64,000 nucleotides of DNA, taken from assembly GCF_001831475.1 (NCBI RefSeq), contig NZ_CP017688.1:2356001-2420000 (forward strand), written 5' to 3'. Both the position numbers and the translations under genes were made by a program. The DNA comes from Flavobacterium crassostreae (GTDB taxonomy: Bacteria; Bacteroidota; Bacteroidia; Flavobacteriales; Flavobacteriaceae). Below are positions 9,351-18,471 of the stretch, piece after piece; positions within the stretch are counted from its first letter, which is position 1; each line of letters starts with the position of its first letter. The notes under the pieces are model-generated. The model did no database searches. It saw only the letters and a program-made list of their open reading frames with translations, and was not told the origin of the DNA.

Positions 9351-9490
9351 GTTTAGTATGTTAAGATATGGGTATATTCCGTTTTTTGTAGGTGTATACC
9401 AAAGGTAGACCTAGTGTAATCAAGATAGTAAATATAGCTTATTGCTATTAAACCCAAAACAAAAACCCTGTAATAAATCCAGTAGAACCA

Positions 9491-9524
9491 AAAACGCCCC
9501 AAAAAGCAGCTAACTCTTTGGGGC
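9491..9524 (-). terminator. Terminator of the his operon
   Basis: Minus-strand hairpin GCCCCAAA (9524-9517) and TTTGGGGC (9503-9496) followed by GTTTTTGG, just past the hisIE stop at 9567. Confidence 0.7.
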
Positions 9525-9566
9525 ATCTGGTGTGTGACTGGCATTTAAAAACCAAATAACAGCTTT

Positions 9567-10166
9567 TTATTTCTGACGGCTTTTTAAAACCGTAACAACA
9601 TCTTCCAATGTAAATCCTTTGGCTTGAAGCAAAATCAAATAATGAAATAACAAATCTGCACTCTCACTCAAGAACAAATCATCGTTATCATCTTTGGCCT
9701 CAATAACTACCTCTACGGCTTCTTCGCCTACTTTTTGAGCAATTTTATTTATTCCTAATTGGAACAAAGAAGCTACATAACTCTTCTCAGAATCTGCATT
9801 TTCTCTTCTGGTTTGGATGGTTTGTTCCAAATCAGAGATAAAGCCATAATCCGCTTTGTTTTGGGTTTGCCAGCAGGTGTCCGCACCAGTATGGCATGTT
9901 GGTCCAACTGGTTGGGCTTGGATCAATAAGGTATCGCCATCACAATCGTTTTTTATATCCACCAAGTTCAAAAAATTACCACTCTCCTCGCCTTTGGTCC
10001 AAAGTCGTTGTTTGGAACGGCTAAAAAAGGTTACTTTTTGTGTGTCTATTGTCTTTTGATACGCCTCTGCATTCATGTACCCTAACATTAAAACTGCTTT
10101 TGTTTGGCTGTCTTGTATTATCGCCGGAAGTAATCCGTGTGCACTTTTTGAAAAATCGATATTCAT
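9567..10166 (-). CDS. hisIE: Bifunctional phosphoribosyl-AMP cyclohydrolase / phosphoribosyl-ATP pyrophosphatase
   Basis: Catalyses steps 2 and 3 of histidine synthesis. The N-terminal HisI domain (about 1-105) carries MLGYMNAEAYQKT, FFSRSKQRLWTKGEESGNFL, the metal-binding DCDGD and the Cys-containing PVGPTCHTGADTCW. The C-terminal HisE domain (about 110-199) has EKSYVASLFQLGINKIAQKVGEEAVEVVIEAK with the acidic MazG-like metal site. The fused form is usual in Bacteroidota. It is the last gene of the his operon, 82 bp after hisF, with a terminator downstream. Confidence 0.96.
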   Translation of the reverse strand: MNIDFSKSAHGLLPAIIQDSQTKAVLMLGYMNAEAYQKTIDTQKVTFFSRSKQRLWTKGEESGNFLNLVDIKNDCDGDTLLIQAQPVGPTCHTGADTCWQTQNKADYGFISDLEQTIQTRRENADSEKSYVASLFQLGINKIAQKVGEEAVEVVIEAKDDNDDLFLSESADLLFHYLILLQAKGFTLEDVVTVLKSRQK

Positions 10167-10248
10167 TTTCTGTTTTTTTTTAAGGATTAAAAGATTTCAA
10201 TAGGGAAAGATTTTCCAATCTAACCTCTTGGCTCTTTTTTTGGGTGTT

Positions 10249-11004
10249 TTATAATCGCACTGCGATAGTATGGTTTCTTAATTCTTGTTTCAAGGTCTTG
10301 ATTTCAATTTCTTTAAAATGAAATACACTTGCTGCCAATGCCGCGTCTGCCTTTCCTTCTATAAAAGTATCTACAAAATGCTGCATATTGCCTGCTCCAC
10401 CCGAAGCGATTATCGGAATATTAATTAAAGTTGCTAATTTGGCCAAAGCGGCATTAGCAAAACCGTTTTTGGTGCCGTCATTGTCCATAGAGGTAAACAA
10501 GATTTCTCCTGCTCCTCTTTTGGCTACTTCTACAGCCCAATCAAATAAATTTCGTTCGGTAGGTACTTTTCCGCCAACTAAATGCACCATCCACTGCCCG
10601 TCTATTTGTTTGGCATCAATGGCTACTACCACACATTGGCTTCCAAATTTATTGGCCAAATCCGTAATTAACTGTGGGTTTTTGACGGCAGAAGAGTTAA
10701 TAGAAACTTTATCCGCTCCATTTTGCAATAAGATCTCCACATCTTCTACCGAAGAGATACCACCCCCAACTGTAAACGGAATATTGATCGTAGCGGCTAC
10801 TTTACGCACCAAATCCACTAAGGTTTTGCGGCGTTCTTCGGTGGCAGATATATCCAAAAAAACCAACTCGTCGGCTCCTTCCTCCGAATATTTTTTGGCT
10901 AATTCTACCGGATCACCCGCATCTCGCAAATCTACAAAATTTACGCCTTTTACGGTACGCCCATTTTTTATATCCAAACAGGGGATTATTCTTTTTGTTA
11001 ACAT
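10249..11004 (-). CDS. hisF: Imidazole glycerol phosphate synthase, cyclase subunit
   Basis: TIM-barrel cyclase that partners with HisH to form imidazole glycerol phosphate and AICAR. Length 251 matches the family. Catalytic Asp is in [14 protein letters not shown] (D11), and the second catalytic Asp region is seen in [13 protein letters not shown]. Phosphate-binding loops are at FTVGGGI and [12 protein letters not shown] 11004 gives the standard [11 protein letters not shown] start. It sits 87 bp after hisA. Confidence 0.97.
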   Translation of the reverse strand: MLTKRIIPCLDIKNGRTVKGVNFVDLRDAGDPVELAKKYSEEGADELVFLDISATEERRKTLVDLVRKVAATINIPFTVGGGISSVEDVEILLQNGADKVSINSSAVKNPQLITDLANKFGSQCVVVAIDAKQIDGQWMVHLVGGKVPTERNLFDWAVEVAKRGAGEILFTSMDNDGTKNGFANAALAKLATLINIPIIASGGAGNMQHFVDTFIEGKADAALAASVFHFKEIEIKTLKQELRNHTIAVRL

Positions 11005-11091
11005 GTATAGTAAATATTAATTAATACGATCGTTATATAAGCCTTCTGATTTTTTTTAGCAAATAGATTTTGTTGCTTGTAAAAGTTCTGA

Positions 11092-11820
11092 TCAGTTACT
11101 ACTTAAAATATAACGCTCCAATTGTTTCATCGAAATCCTTGCTTCATAAATCGCTTTTCCAATAATGGTTCCCTCACAACCTAACTCGGCCAATTTAGGC
11201 AATTCATCAAAGGTCGAAATACCACCAGAGGCAATTAATTTAATACCTGGAGCTTCTGCCAAAATTTTTGCATACAGATCAAAACTGGGGCCTTCTAGCA
11301 TACCGTCTTTTGCAATATCGGTACAAATCACGTACTGAATTCCATTGGCTTGATAATCCTGAATAAATGGAACCAAATCTTCCTTAGATTCTTCTAACCA
11401 TCCTGAAACGGCAACTTTTTCGTTGTTTGCATCCGCACCCAAAATAATTTTATCTGCACCATACTGCGCAATCCATTTTTCAAAAATAGCTCTGTTTTTT
11501 ACGGCAATACTCCCACCAGTAATTTGGTTGGCACCACTTTCAAAAGCAATTTTTAGATCCGCATCCGATTTTAAGCCGCCACCAAAATCTATTTTCAAGC
11601 TGGTTTGAGAAGCAAGTTGTTCTAGTATTTTATAATTAACAATTTTACTTGATTTGGCACCATCTAAGTCCACTAAATGCAAGTATTCCATTCCGTGTGC
11701 TTCAAATTCTTTGGCAACTTCAAGCGGGTTTTCGTTGTATATAATTTTGGTGTTGTAATCTCCTTTGGATAAGCGCACACACTTTCCGTCAATGATGTCT
11801 ATAGCTGGTATTATTCTCAT
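11092..11820 (-). CDS. hisA: ProFAR isomerase
   Basis: Phosphoribosylformimino-5-aminoimidazole carboxamide ribotide isomerase, step 4 of the pathway. A 242-residue TIM barrel. The catalytic Asp in [13 protein letters not shown] (D8) and the Asp in [14 protein letters not shown] are present, with phosphate loops FGGGLKS and IASGGIS. It lies downstream of an unusual 100-bp spacer with several hairpins (11821-11920) separating it from hisH. Confidence 0.97.
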   Translation of the reverse strand: MRIIPAIDIIDGKCVRLSKGDYNTKIIYNENPLEVAKEFEAHGMEYLHLVDLDGAKSSKIVNYKILEQLASQTSLKIDFGGGLKSDADLKIAFESGANQITGGSIAVKNRAIFEKWIAQYGADKIILGADANNEKVAVSGWLEESKEDLVPFIQDYQANGIQYVICTDIAKDGMLEGPSFDLYAKILAEAPGIKLIASGGISTFDELPKLAELGCEGTIIGKAIYEARISMKQLERYILSSN

Positions 11821-11920
11821 GGTAAACCCCTTACCCCCGAGGGGAAAATTCCTATTAGGGGCAATAGGCTTTTTTAGTTATTTTTAAATTTTCGACTCCT
11901 GTGAGTCCTTACTTTGGTGG
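11821..11920 (-). other. hisH-hisA intercistronic spacer with small hairpins
   Basis: In transcript sense, three short inverted repeats follow one another: GACTC/GAGTC (near 11890-11905), CCTATT/AATAGG (near 11848-11870), and a G/C-rich CCCCTCGGGGG element next to the hisA start. The last could hide or expose the translation start. There is no strong T-run, so this is not an obvious terminator. Function unknown. Confidence 0.4.
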
Positions 11921-12502
11921 TTAGAGAGCTAAAAAATTGCTCAGAATTTTTTCTCCCACATCACCACTCTTTTCGGGATGAAATTGAGTTCCGTAAAAAT
12001 TGTTTTTTTGTAATGCCGAAGCATATTCAACATCATAATTTGTTGTTGCAATAGCTGCAGCACAAGCAGGCGCATAAAAACTATGTACCAAATACATGTA
12101 CTCCTGCTCTGCAATGCCCTTAAATAAATCCGATTGCAAATTATAAATCGTATTCCAACCCATTTGAGGCACTTTTACTTTATCCGAAAATTTAAGCACA
12201 TCCACCTCAAATATTCCCAATCCTTTTGTATTTCCCTCTTCGGTTTTAGTACACATCAATTGCATCCCCAAACAAATCCCCAATACAGGCTGGGTCAAGG
12301 TAGGGATCAACGTATCCAAACCACTAGCCAAAAGCATTTTCATGGCAGAACTCGCCTCACCCACACCCGGAAAAATCACTTTATCTGCCGCTTTTATCTC
12401 GGCTGGATCCTTACTCAAAACCGCCTTATATCCCAATCTTTCCAAAGCAAACATAATACTCTGAATATTTCCTGCTCCGTAGTCTATTATTACTAGTTTC
12501 AT
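11921..12502 (-). CDS. hisH: Imidazole glycerol phosphate synthase, glutaminase subunit
   Basis: Class I glutamine amidotransferase supplying ammonia to HisF; 193 residues. Seen: YGAGNIQS start, oxyanion loop PGVGEAS, nucleophile elbow GICLGMQLM (Cys near residue 78) and the His-Glu pair in TQFHPEKSG near the C-terminus. The start MKLVIIDYGAGN is standard. It follows hisB by 99 bp. Confidence 0.97.
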   Translation of the reverse strand: MKLVIIDYGAGNIQSIMFALERLGYKAVLSKDPAEIKAADKVIFPGVGEASSAMKMLLASGLDTLIPTLTQPVLGICLGMQLMCTKTEEGNTKGLGIFEVDVLKFSDKVKVPQMGWNTIYNLQSDLFKGIAEQEYMYLVHSFYAPACAAAIATTNYDVEYASALQKNNFYGTQFHPEKSGDVGEKILSNFLAL

Positions 12503-12601
12503 TGTTTTAGTCTTAATGTTGTAAAGTCAAAAGTCATAAAGCAGGCCATCAATAGCCTCTTTGAGGATATTGGACTTTATAACTCTCGTCTTTATAACTT
12601 A

Positions 12602-13738
12602 TTACAGCATTCCTTTAGTTGAAGGCAAAATCATCTTTTCGGTATCGCGTTTTACAGCCACCTTTATCGCTTTGGCAAAAGCCTTAAAAATAGCCTCAAT
12701 CTTATGGTGTTCATTATCCCCTTCGGCTTTGATGTTGATGTTTGCTTTAGCACCATCCGAAAACGATTTAAAAAAATGCAAAAACATCTCCGTAGGCATT
12801 TTTCCTACCATTTCGCGTTTAAATTCGGTTTCCCAAACCAACCAATTTCTACCCCCAAAATCAATAGCCACCTGCGCCAAACAATCGTCCATTGGCAGGC
12901 AAAACCCATATCTTTCAATCCCAAGTTTGTTTCCTAACGCTTTTGCAAAAACTTCTCCAAGGGCAATGGCAGTATCTTCAATGGTGTGGTGTTCATCCAC
13001 TTCTAAATCTCCTCTAACCAAAATCTCCAAATCCATTTGCCCATGACGCGCAATTTGATCTAACATATGATCAAAAAATGCAATCCCGGTTTCAATTTTA
13101 CTTTTTCCGGTTCCATCCAAGTTCAAGTTAATATAAATATCGGTTTCGTTCGTTTTTCGAGCAATTGTAGCCGATCTAGCCTCGAGTTTCAAAAACTCAT
13201 AAATAACTTTCCAATCGGTAGATTGCAATGCAATAACCGCATCCAACTCCTCTCTTTTGGAGGCTATTTCAGTACTTCCAGCACCTTCAGACGCATTCAT
13301 AAACACCGCTTTGGCTCCCAAATTTTTGGCCAACTCTACATCCGTCAAACGGTCACCTAAAACCAAAGAGTTTGCCAAATCATACGCCGGATTGTCTATA
13401 TATTGAGTCAACATACCTGTTCTAGGCTTGCGAGTAGGCGCATTATCTTCCGGAAAAGAACGGTCCACAAAAACCGCATCAAACAACACCCCTTCGTTTT
13501 CAAACGCTTTTAGAATAAAATTTTGCGTCGGCCAGAACGTATCCTCCGGAAAACTAGCCGTACCCAACCCATCCTGATTAGTTACCATCACCAATTCGTA
13601 GTCTAATTCTGAGGCAATTTTAGCCAAATACTGAAACGCCTTAGGATAAAATTCTAATTTTTCAAGACTATCCAACTGATAACCATCTGGTTCCAAAACA
13701 ATCGTTCCATCCCGATCTATAAAAAGTACTTTTTTCAT
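12602..13738 (-). CDS. hisB: Bifunctional histidinol-phosphatase / imidazoleglycerol-phosphate dehydratase
   Basis: Fused enzyme for steps 6 and 8; 378 residues. The N-terminal HAD phosphatase (about 1-165) has the nucleophile motif [18 protein letters not shown] and [15 protein letters not shown], plus the zinc-loop region. The C-terminal dehydratase (about 185-378) has [30 protein letters not shown] and [19 protein letters not shown], which hold the Mn-binding histidines. The fusion is normal in Bacteroidota and gamma-Proteobacteria. A 219-bp gap holding repeat copy D separates it from the upstream pip-like gene. Confidence 0.97.
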   Translation of the reverse strand: MKKVLFIDRDGTIVLEPDGYQLDSLEKLEFYPKAFQYLAKIASELDYELVMVTNQDGLGTASFPEDTFWPTQNFILKAFENEGVLFDAVFVDRSFPEDNAPTRKPRTGMLTQYIDNPAYDLANSLVLGDRLTDVELAKNLGAKAVFMNASEGAGSTEIASKREELDAVIALQSTDWKVIYEFLKLEARSATIARKTNETDIYINLNLDGTGKSKIETGIAFFDHMLDQIARHGQMDLEILVRGDLEVDEHHTIEDTAIALGEVFAKALGNKLGIERYGFCLPMDDCLAQVAIDFGGRNWLVWETEFKREMVGKMPTEMFLHFFKSFSDGAKANINIKAEGDNEHHKIEAIFKAFAKAIKVAVKRDTEKMILPSTKGML

Positions 13739-13830
13739 TTATATACATGCTTTTAGCGGCTAGCTTTTGGCCATCAGCTCGTTGTTTTTATTATTTTTAA
13801 TTACTTATTGCCCATTTAAATAGCATTATT

Positions 13831-13928
13831 AGGGCGTGTCCCTGCGGGTCGGGCTATACGTTCCCGCTTTTTTTATCTAGACCAAAAAGTCCAGATAAAA
13901 AAGAGCTCCACTACTATCCCTCACGCAA
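13831..13928 (-). repeat. Dispersed palindromic repeat, copy D (type II ends)
   Basis: Read on the minus strand, it shares GATAGTAGTGG, a CTTTTTTATC-type stem and AACGTATAGC with copies B and C, but its ends differ: GCGTGAGG on one side and CCCGACCCGCAGGGACACGCCC on the other. The central stem is CTTTTTTTATCTAGAC with GTCCAGATAAAAAAG, one mismatch, with a CAAAAA loop. It sits inside the his operon between pip and hisB. Confidence 0.7.
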
Positions 13929-13957
13929 CAATTGTATAATTTTGAACTGTAAATATA

Positions 13958-14881
13958 TCAATACATTTTATTTATTAACTCAATCAACTTTGTTTCAATT
14001 TCAGGTTCTGAATCGGAGTGTCCTCCTTCGACAACATACAACTCACAATTTTTTAATCTTGACTTTAACTCAATTGCAACACTCACAGGGCAAATAGTAT
14101 CGTCTTTTCCATGAACAATTTTCATTGGAATTGCATCAATCACGTGCAGATTATCCAAAATGTAATTGTCCTTTATAAAACAACCTTTAGATAAATAGTG
14201 TGTTTCCATAATTGATAGCGACTCGTAGGGAAATTGATTTAAAATCAAATCAACTTCCTCACTTGTAATTCCCTTTTTAAAAATGGATATTTCATAAAAA
14301 GCCCATTCATAAGCAAAATGTTTTTTTTCTTCAGTATTACCATTTTGCATTTTATCTAAATAGTAATCTATAATTGACGAGTTACTTTCTTTAGGTACGT
14401 TTTGACTAAATCTTTTCCAAACCTCTGGAAATTCTTTAGCTACACCACCTTCAAGAAAATGTTCTGTAGATTCTTTATCCACAATATATACACCTCGCAA
14501 CAATAACTCTTTAACCTTGTCTGGAAATTGAATTGCATATATGAGTGCTAATGCGGTACCCCATGATCCTCCAAACATTGTTACTTTGTCAAGATTTAAA
14601 AAGTCAAGCAATTTGTTTATGTCTTCAACTAAATGTTGTGTTGTATTTTCTACAATACTCCCAAAAGGCAAACTTCTTGAAGCTCCTCTTTGATCATAAA
14701 ACACAACTTGTTGTTTCTCAAAATTAAAAAACCTTTTGTCTCTATCTGCGAAACCGGCACCTGGACCACCATGTAAAAACAAAATAGTCTCTCCATTAGG
14801 ATTGCCACAAACTTCATAATATAACTTATGAATAGCACTTACTTCTAAAAAACCAGATTTTGTAATTTCTTTGAAATCCAT
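13958..14881 (-). CDS. Proline iminopeptidase-like alpha/beta hydrolase (S33), inserted in the his operon
   Basis: 307 residues with the S33 pattern: oxyanion loop FLHGGPGAGFADRD, nucleophile elbow MFGGSWGTALALIYA, an Asp in VHGKDDTICP and the catalytic His in VEGGHSDSEP. Such enzymes release N-terminal proline or hydrolyse related amides or esters. No signal peptide, so probably cytosolic. It starts 14 bp after the hisC stop and is followed by repeat D, then hisB. It has no known role in histidine synthesis, so it looks like an insertion into the operon, possibly acquired. The substrate is not provable from sequence. Confidence 0.85.
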   Translation of the reverse strand: MDFKEITKSGFLEVSAIHKLYYEVCGNPNGETILFLHGGPGAGFADRDKRFFNFEKQQVVFYDQRGASRSLPFGSIVENTTQHLVEDINKLLDFLNLDKVTMFGGSWGTALALIYAIQFPDKVKELLLRGVYIVDKESTEHFLEGGVAKEFPEVWKRFSQNVPKESNSSIIDYYLDKMQNGNTEEKKHFAYEWAFYEISIFKKGITSEEVDLILNQFPYESLSIMETHYLSKGCFIKDNYILDNLHVIDAIPMKIVHGKDDTICPVSVAIELKSRLKNCELYVVEGGHSDSEPEIETKLIELINKMY

Positions 14882-14895
14882 GACTAACTTATGCT

Positions 14896-15942
14896 TTATA
14901 TTGATTTCAATACTTCCATCAACAGTTTATTTTCTTCAGTAGTTCCAATAGTCAAACGTAAGGTGTTCTCGCAAAGCGGTTGGGTGGTTCTGTTTCTAAT
15001 AACAATTCCTTTGGCAATTAATTGATTGTATCTTTTTGTGGCATCATCAACTTTTATTAATACAAAATTAGCTTCAGTAGGGTAAATTTTAGAAACAAAA
15101 GCTACTTCTTGCACTACCTTAAGCAAATCCTCTCTTTGAATAATAATAGAATCTATCTCAAGTTGTATTTTTTCTGTGTCCGCCAACCGTTCTAATGCCC
15201 TTTGTTGGGTCAATTCGTTAACATTGTAGGGTGGTTTTATTTTATTTAAAACCGCAATAATAGCCCCAGAAGCATACCCTATTCCCAAACGAATTCCTGC
15301 TAAACCATACGCTTTTGAAAGTGTTTGTGTGATAATCAAATTAGGATATTCGTCTAATTCATTGAGCCAACTTGGTTTATTCGAAAAATCGATATACGCC
15401 TCATCAACAACCACTAAACCCTTAAAATTTTGCAATAGCGTAACCACACTTTGGTCTGTAAAAGAGTTTCCGGTTGGATTGTTTGGCGAACACAAAAAAA
15501 TTATTTTAGTATGCGCATCTACCGCTGCAAGTATGGCATCTACCTCTGGCTGAAAATCTGCAGAAAGTAGTATTTCTCTATTCTCAACAGCGTTAATATT
15601 TGCCAAAACCCCATACATACCATAAGTAGGCGGCAAGGTGATTACGTTATCTACTTTGGGCTCACAAAAAGCCCGAAACAATAAATCCAACACCTCATCG
15701 CTACCATTACCAAGCAAAACCTGATCTGTTTTTAGGTTTCTTTGTTGGGCCAAAACGGCCTTTACACTATTTTGTTGAGGATCTGGATACCGGTTTACCC
15801 CGTTGGGATACGGATTTTCGTTGGCATCCAAAAAAATCATTTGAGCCACATCAAAATCTTTAAACTCATCCCGAGCCGAAGAATACGGCTTCATGGTTTG
15901 GACATTCGCCCGAACTAAATTATTTAAATCAAAATTTTTCAT
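14896..15942 (-). CDS. hisC: Histidinol-phosphate aminotransferase
   Basis: PLP-dependent class II aminotransferase, step 7; 348 residues. Seen: LDANENPYPNGVNRYPDP, LGNGSDEVLDLLFRAF, FLCSPNNPTGNSF, VVVDEAYIDFS and the PLP-lysine motif TQTLSKAYGLAGIRLG; RLTIGTTEEN near the C-terminus binds substrate phosphate or carboxylate. It lies downstream of hisD, separated by the 25-unit heptamer array plus about 60 bp. The pip-like gene follows closely. Confidence 0.96.
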   Translation of the reverse strand: MKNFDLNNLVRANVQTMKPYSSARDEFKDFDVAQMIFLDANENPYPNGVNRYPDPQQNSVKAVLAQQRNLKTDQVLLGNGSDEVLDLLFRAFCEPKVDNVITLPPTYGMYGVLANINAVENREILLSADFQPEVDAILAAVDAHTKIIFLCSPNNPTGNSFTDQSVVTLLQNFKGLVVVDEAYIDFSNKPSWLNELDEYPNLIITQTLSKAYGLAGIRLGIGYASGAIIAVLNKIKPPYNVNELTQQRALERLADTEKIQLEIDSIIIQREDLLKVVQEVAFVSKIYPTEANFVLIKVDDATKRYNQLIAKGIVIRNRTTQPLCENTLRLTIGTTEENKLLMEVLKSI

Positions 15943-16006
15943 TTTCTTATGTTTTTAGAGAAAAAAATTAGAATCCAGAACCAAGAGAAAAAACTTTTAT
16001 ACCACA

Positions 16007-16181
16007 TCTCTTGCTTCTTGCTTCTTGCCTCTTGCTTCTTGCCTCTTGCTTCTTGCTTCTTGCCTCTTTCTTCTTGCTTCTTGCCTCTTGCTTCTTGCCT
16101 CTTGCTTCTTGCTTCTTGCTTCTTGCTTCTTGCTTCTTGCCTCTTGCTTCTTGCTTCTTGCTTCTTGCTTCTTGCCTCTTA
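16007..16181 (-). repeat. 25-unit heptamer tandem array between hisD and hisC
   Basis: 25 consecutive 7-nt units with no gaps (175 bp), reading CTTCTTG or CCTCTTG on the plus strand, i.e. CAAGAAG/CAAGAGG in the his mRNA. Most units are exact; the variants are TCTCTTG at one end, CCTCTTT at 16063 and CCTCTTA at the other end. The last unit contains the hisD stop codon (TAA, 16181-16179), so the array starts at the stop. Being 7-periodic, it codes for a repeating heptapeptide in any frame, which creates a spurious ORF on the plus strand. Confidence 0.95.
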
Positions 16182-17462
16182 TTCTAAACTCTTCAATCTC
16201 AAAGTTACTGCATTTTTGTGCGCTTGCAATCCTTCAGCTTCAGCCATGATTTCGATAGCATTTCCAATGTTCTGAATTCCTTTTTCAGAAATCTTTTGGA
16301 AAGTCATGGATTTCATAAAACTATCTAAGTTAACCCCGCTATAATTCTTAGCGTAACCGTTTGTTGGCAAAGTATGATTGGTTCCAGAAGCATAGTCTCC
16401 AGCACTCTCTGGGGTATAATTCCCTATAAAAACGGAGCCTGCATTTTCGATTCCGTTGGTATAAAAAGCCTCGTTGGCAGCACATACAATAAAATGCTCT
16501 GGGCCATATTCGTTGATTAAATCCAAGGCAATGGTATCGTTTTCGACAAAGATTAATTTGGAGTTGGCTATGGCTTTTTCGGCTATGGCTTTGCGGGGCA
16601 ATAATTCTAATTGCATTTGAATTTCTTCTTCGACGGCATCCATCATTTTTTTTGAGGTCGAAACCAAGATTACTTGGCTATCCATGCCGTGTTCTGCCTG
16701 AGATAATAAATCCGAAGCTACAAAAGCCGGAACCGCAGTAGCATCTGCCATCACTAACAATTCTGAAGGTCCAGCTGGCATATCAATGGCAACTCCAAAT
16801 TGCGTTGCCAATTGTTTTGCAACGGTAACATATTGGTTTCCTGGTCCAAATATTTTGTATACTTTGGGTATGGTTTGGGTTCCAAAGGTCATCCCTGCAA
16901 TGGCTTGAATTCCGCCAACTTTTAGTATTTTAGTAACGCCACAGAGTTGTGCCGCATACAAAATTGCCGAGTTAATGGATCCATTTTTGTCCGGAGGAGA
17001 GCACAAAACAATCTCTTTGCAACCCGCAATAGTTGCTGGTACTGCTAGCATCAAAACTGTAGAGAACAAGGGTGCGGTACCACCCGGAATGTACAGACCA
17101 ATTTTTTGGATGGGTCTTTTTTCTTGCCAACATTGCACGCCTGCAACTGTTTCTACTTCTATTTTGGCTGTTTTTTGGGCAACATGAAATTTCTCGATAT
17201 TGCTTTTTGCCAACTGTATCGCCTCTTTTAATTGGGTTGGGACAGCAGCAACGGCACTTTTAATTTCTTGTTCTGAAACCTCTAAATTTTCAACAAGCAC
17301 TCCGTCAAAAACCGATGTATATTTTGCTACAGCTTCGTCCCCTTTTTTTTGAACTTCCTTAAAGATTTCTTTTACGGTAAGTTCGATATCGTCAACTGTT
17401 TTAGTAGGTCGCTCTAAAATAGCTGCCCATGTATTGGGTTTTGGTTCGTATATTTTGTTCAT
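16179..17462 (-). CDS. hisD: Histidinol dehydrogenase
   Basis: Zinc- and NAD-dependent enzyme of the last two steps; 427 residues. Seen: GLYIPGGTAPLFSTVLMLAVPA, KVYKIFGPGNQYVTVAKQ, IDMPAGPSELLVMAD, the zinc/catalytic SQAEHGMDSQVILVS, the catalytic Glu-His of NEYGPEHFIV, and GSVFIGNYTPESAGDYASGTNHTLPT. The C-terminus ends ...LRLKSLE with the TAA embedded in the heptamer array. It follows hisG by 94 bp. Confidence 0.97.
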   Translation of the reverse strand: MNKIYEPKPNTWAAILERPTKTVDDIELTVKEIFKEVQKKGDEAVAKYTSVFDGVLVENLEVSEQEIKSAVAAVPTQLKEAIQLAKSNIEKFHVAQKTAKIEVETVAGVQCWQEKRPIQKIGLYIPGGTAPLFSTVLMLAVPATIAGCKEIVLCSPPDKNGSINSAILYAAQLCGVTKILKVGGIQAIAGMTFGTQTIPKVYKIFGPGNQYVTVAKQLATQFGVAIDMPAGPSELLVMADATAVPAFVASDLLSQAEHGMDSQVILVSTSKKMMDAVEEEIQMQLELLPRKAIAEKAIANSKLIFVENDTIALDLINEYGPEHFIVCAANEAFYTNGIENAGSVFIGNYTPESAGDYASGTNHTLPTNGYAKNYSGVNLDSFMKSMTFQKISEKGIQNIGNAIEIMAEAEGLQAHKNAVTLRLKSLE

Positions 17463-17556
17463 TTAAATTTGATTTAAAGTTTAGCAGGTCAAAGTTGGTC
17501 AAAGCACCATAAATATCCAAATGCTCATTACGGACAACTAACTAGCTAAAACGTAA

Positions 17557-18414
17557 TTACAGTACCATTTTTTCAATTGGACAAATTAAAATCCCTTCGG
17601 CTCCAGCCTCTTTTAATTGGTCAATTACTTCCCAAAAAGTATCTTTATCAATTACAGAGTGTACACTACTCCATCCTTCTTGGGCTAACGGCAATACGGT
17701 TAGACTACGCAATACTGGCAAAATTTTACCTACTTCTTCAATTTTATCATTGGGTACATTCATCAAGATGTACTTGGATTTTCTGGCTCTTAGTACGGAT
17801 TCTATCCGGAATTTTAAAGTATCAATTAATTTTTGCACCTCTGGAGTTACCTTTGGTGAAACTGCCAAAACGGCTTCGCTTTTTAATATAATTTCTACTT
17901 CTTTCAAATTGTTCTTGAATAGGGTGCTTCCGCTAGAAACAATATCTACAATAGCATCTGCAAGACCAATATTAGGTGCAATTTCTACAGAACCAGATAT
18001 TTGGTGAATATCTACCGTAACACCAAAAGAGTTAAAATATTCTATAACGGTATTAGGATAAGACGTCGCAATGCGCAATCCGTTTAAATCTTGGATAGAA
18101 TTGTACTGAAATGTTTTGGGTACTGCTACCGAGACTTTACATTTTGAAAAACCCAGTTTTTGAACCACCTGAATTCCTTTTCCTTTTTCTACCAATAAAT
18201 TATCGCCTACAATAGCAATATCTACTACGCCATCAATTAAATATTGTGGGATATCTGAGTTTCGCAAATACAAAACCTCTAACGGAAAGTTGGATGCTTC
18301 GGCTTTTAATTGGTCTATACCGTTGTTGATAGAAATACCACAGTCTTTTAGAATTTGGATACTGTCTTCGTTTAAACGTCCGGATTTTTGGATGGCAATT
18401 TTTAATGTACTCAT
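17557..18414 (-). CDS. hisG: ATP phosphoribosyltransferase, long form
   Basis: First and committed enzyme of histidine synthesis, joining ATP and PRPP. At 285 residues this is the long HisG form, with a C-terminal regulatory domain (about 215-285) of the type that binds histidine for feedback inhibition, so HisZ is not needed. Seen: AIQKSGRLNEDSIQILKDCG, DIAIVGDNLLVEKG, the PRPP-binding ADAIVDIVSSGSTLFKNNL. First structural gene of the operon; its expression is probably controlled by the leader at 18472-18591 as well as by feedback on the enzyme. Confidence 0.97.
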   Translation of the reverse strand: MSTLKIAIQKSGRLNEDSIQILKDCGISINNGIDQLKAEASNFPLEVLYLRNSDIPQYLIDGVVDIAIVGDNLLVEKGKGIQVVQKLGFSKCKVSVAVPKTFQYNSIQDLNGLRIATSYPNTVIEYFNSFGVTVDIHQISGSVEIAPNIGLADAIVDIVSSGSTLFKNNLKEVEIILKSEAVLAVSPKVTPEVQKLIDTLKFRIESVLRARKSKYILMNVPNDKIEEVGKILPVLRSLTVLPLAQEGWSSVHSVIDKDTFWEVIDQLKEAGAEGILICPIEKMVL

Positions 18415-18471
18415 TTTTCTTGTTGTTTTAGTTTAGATTGCTAAAGTGTCCGAGTACAAAAGTTAGGCAAT

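Noticed and set aside
9353..9544. 63-residue minus-strand ORF between hisIE and pepA
   Set aside because: It contains the his operon terminator stem and has no recognisable protein pattern.
10388..11020. 210-residue plus-strand ORF over hisF
   Set aside because: Antisense shadow of hisF, which has all expected motifs.
16007..16181. Possible CRISPR array
   Set aside because: The unit is 7 bp with no spacers and no cas genes nearby; it is a simple tandem repeat.
15949..16275. Plus-strand ORF of 108 residues with repeating SCFLLLA-type heptapeptides
   Set aside because: It is only the translation of the 7-nt tandem array in an antisense frame; it overlaps the hisD end and has no independent support.
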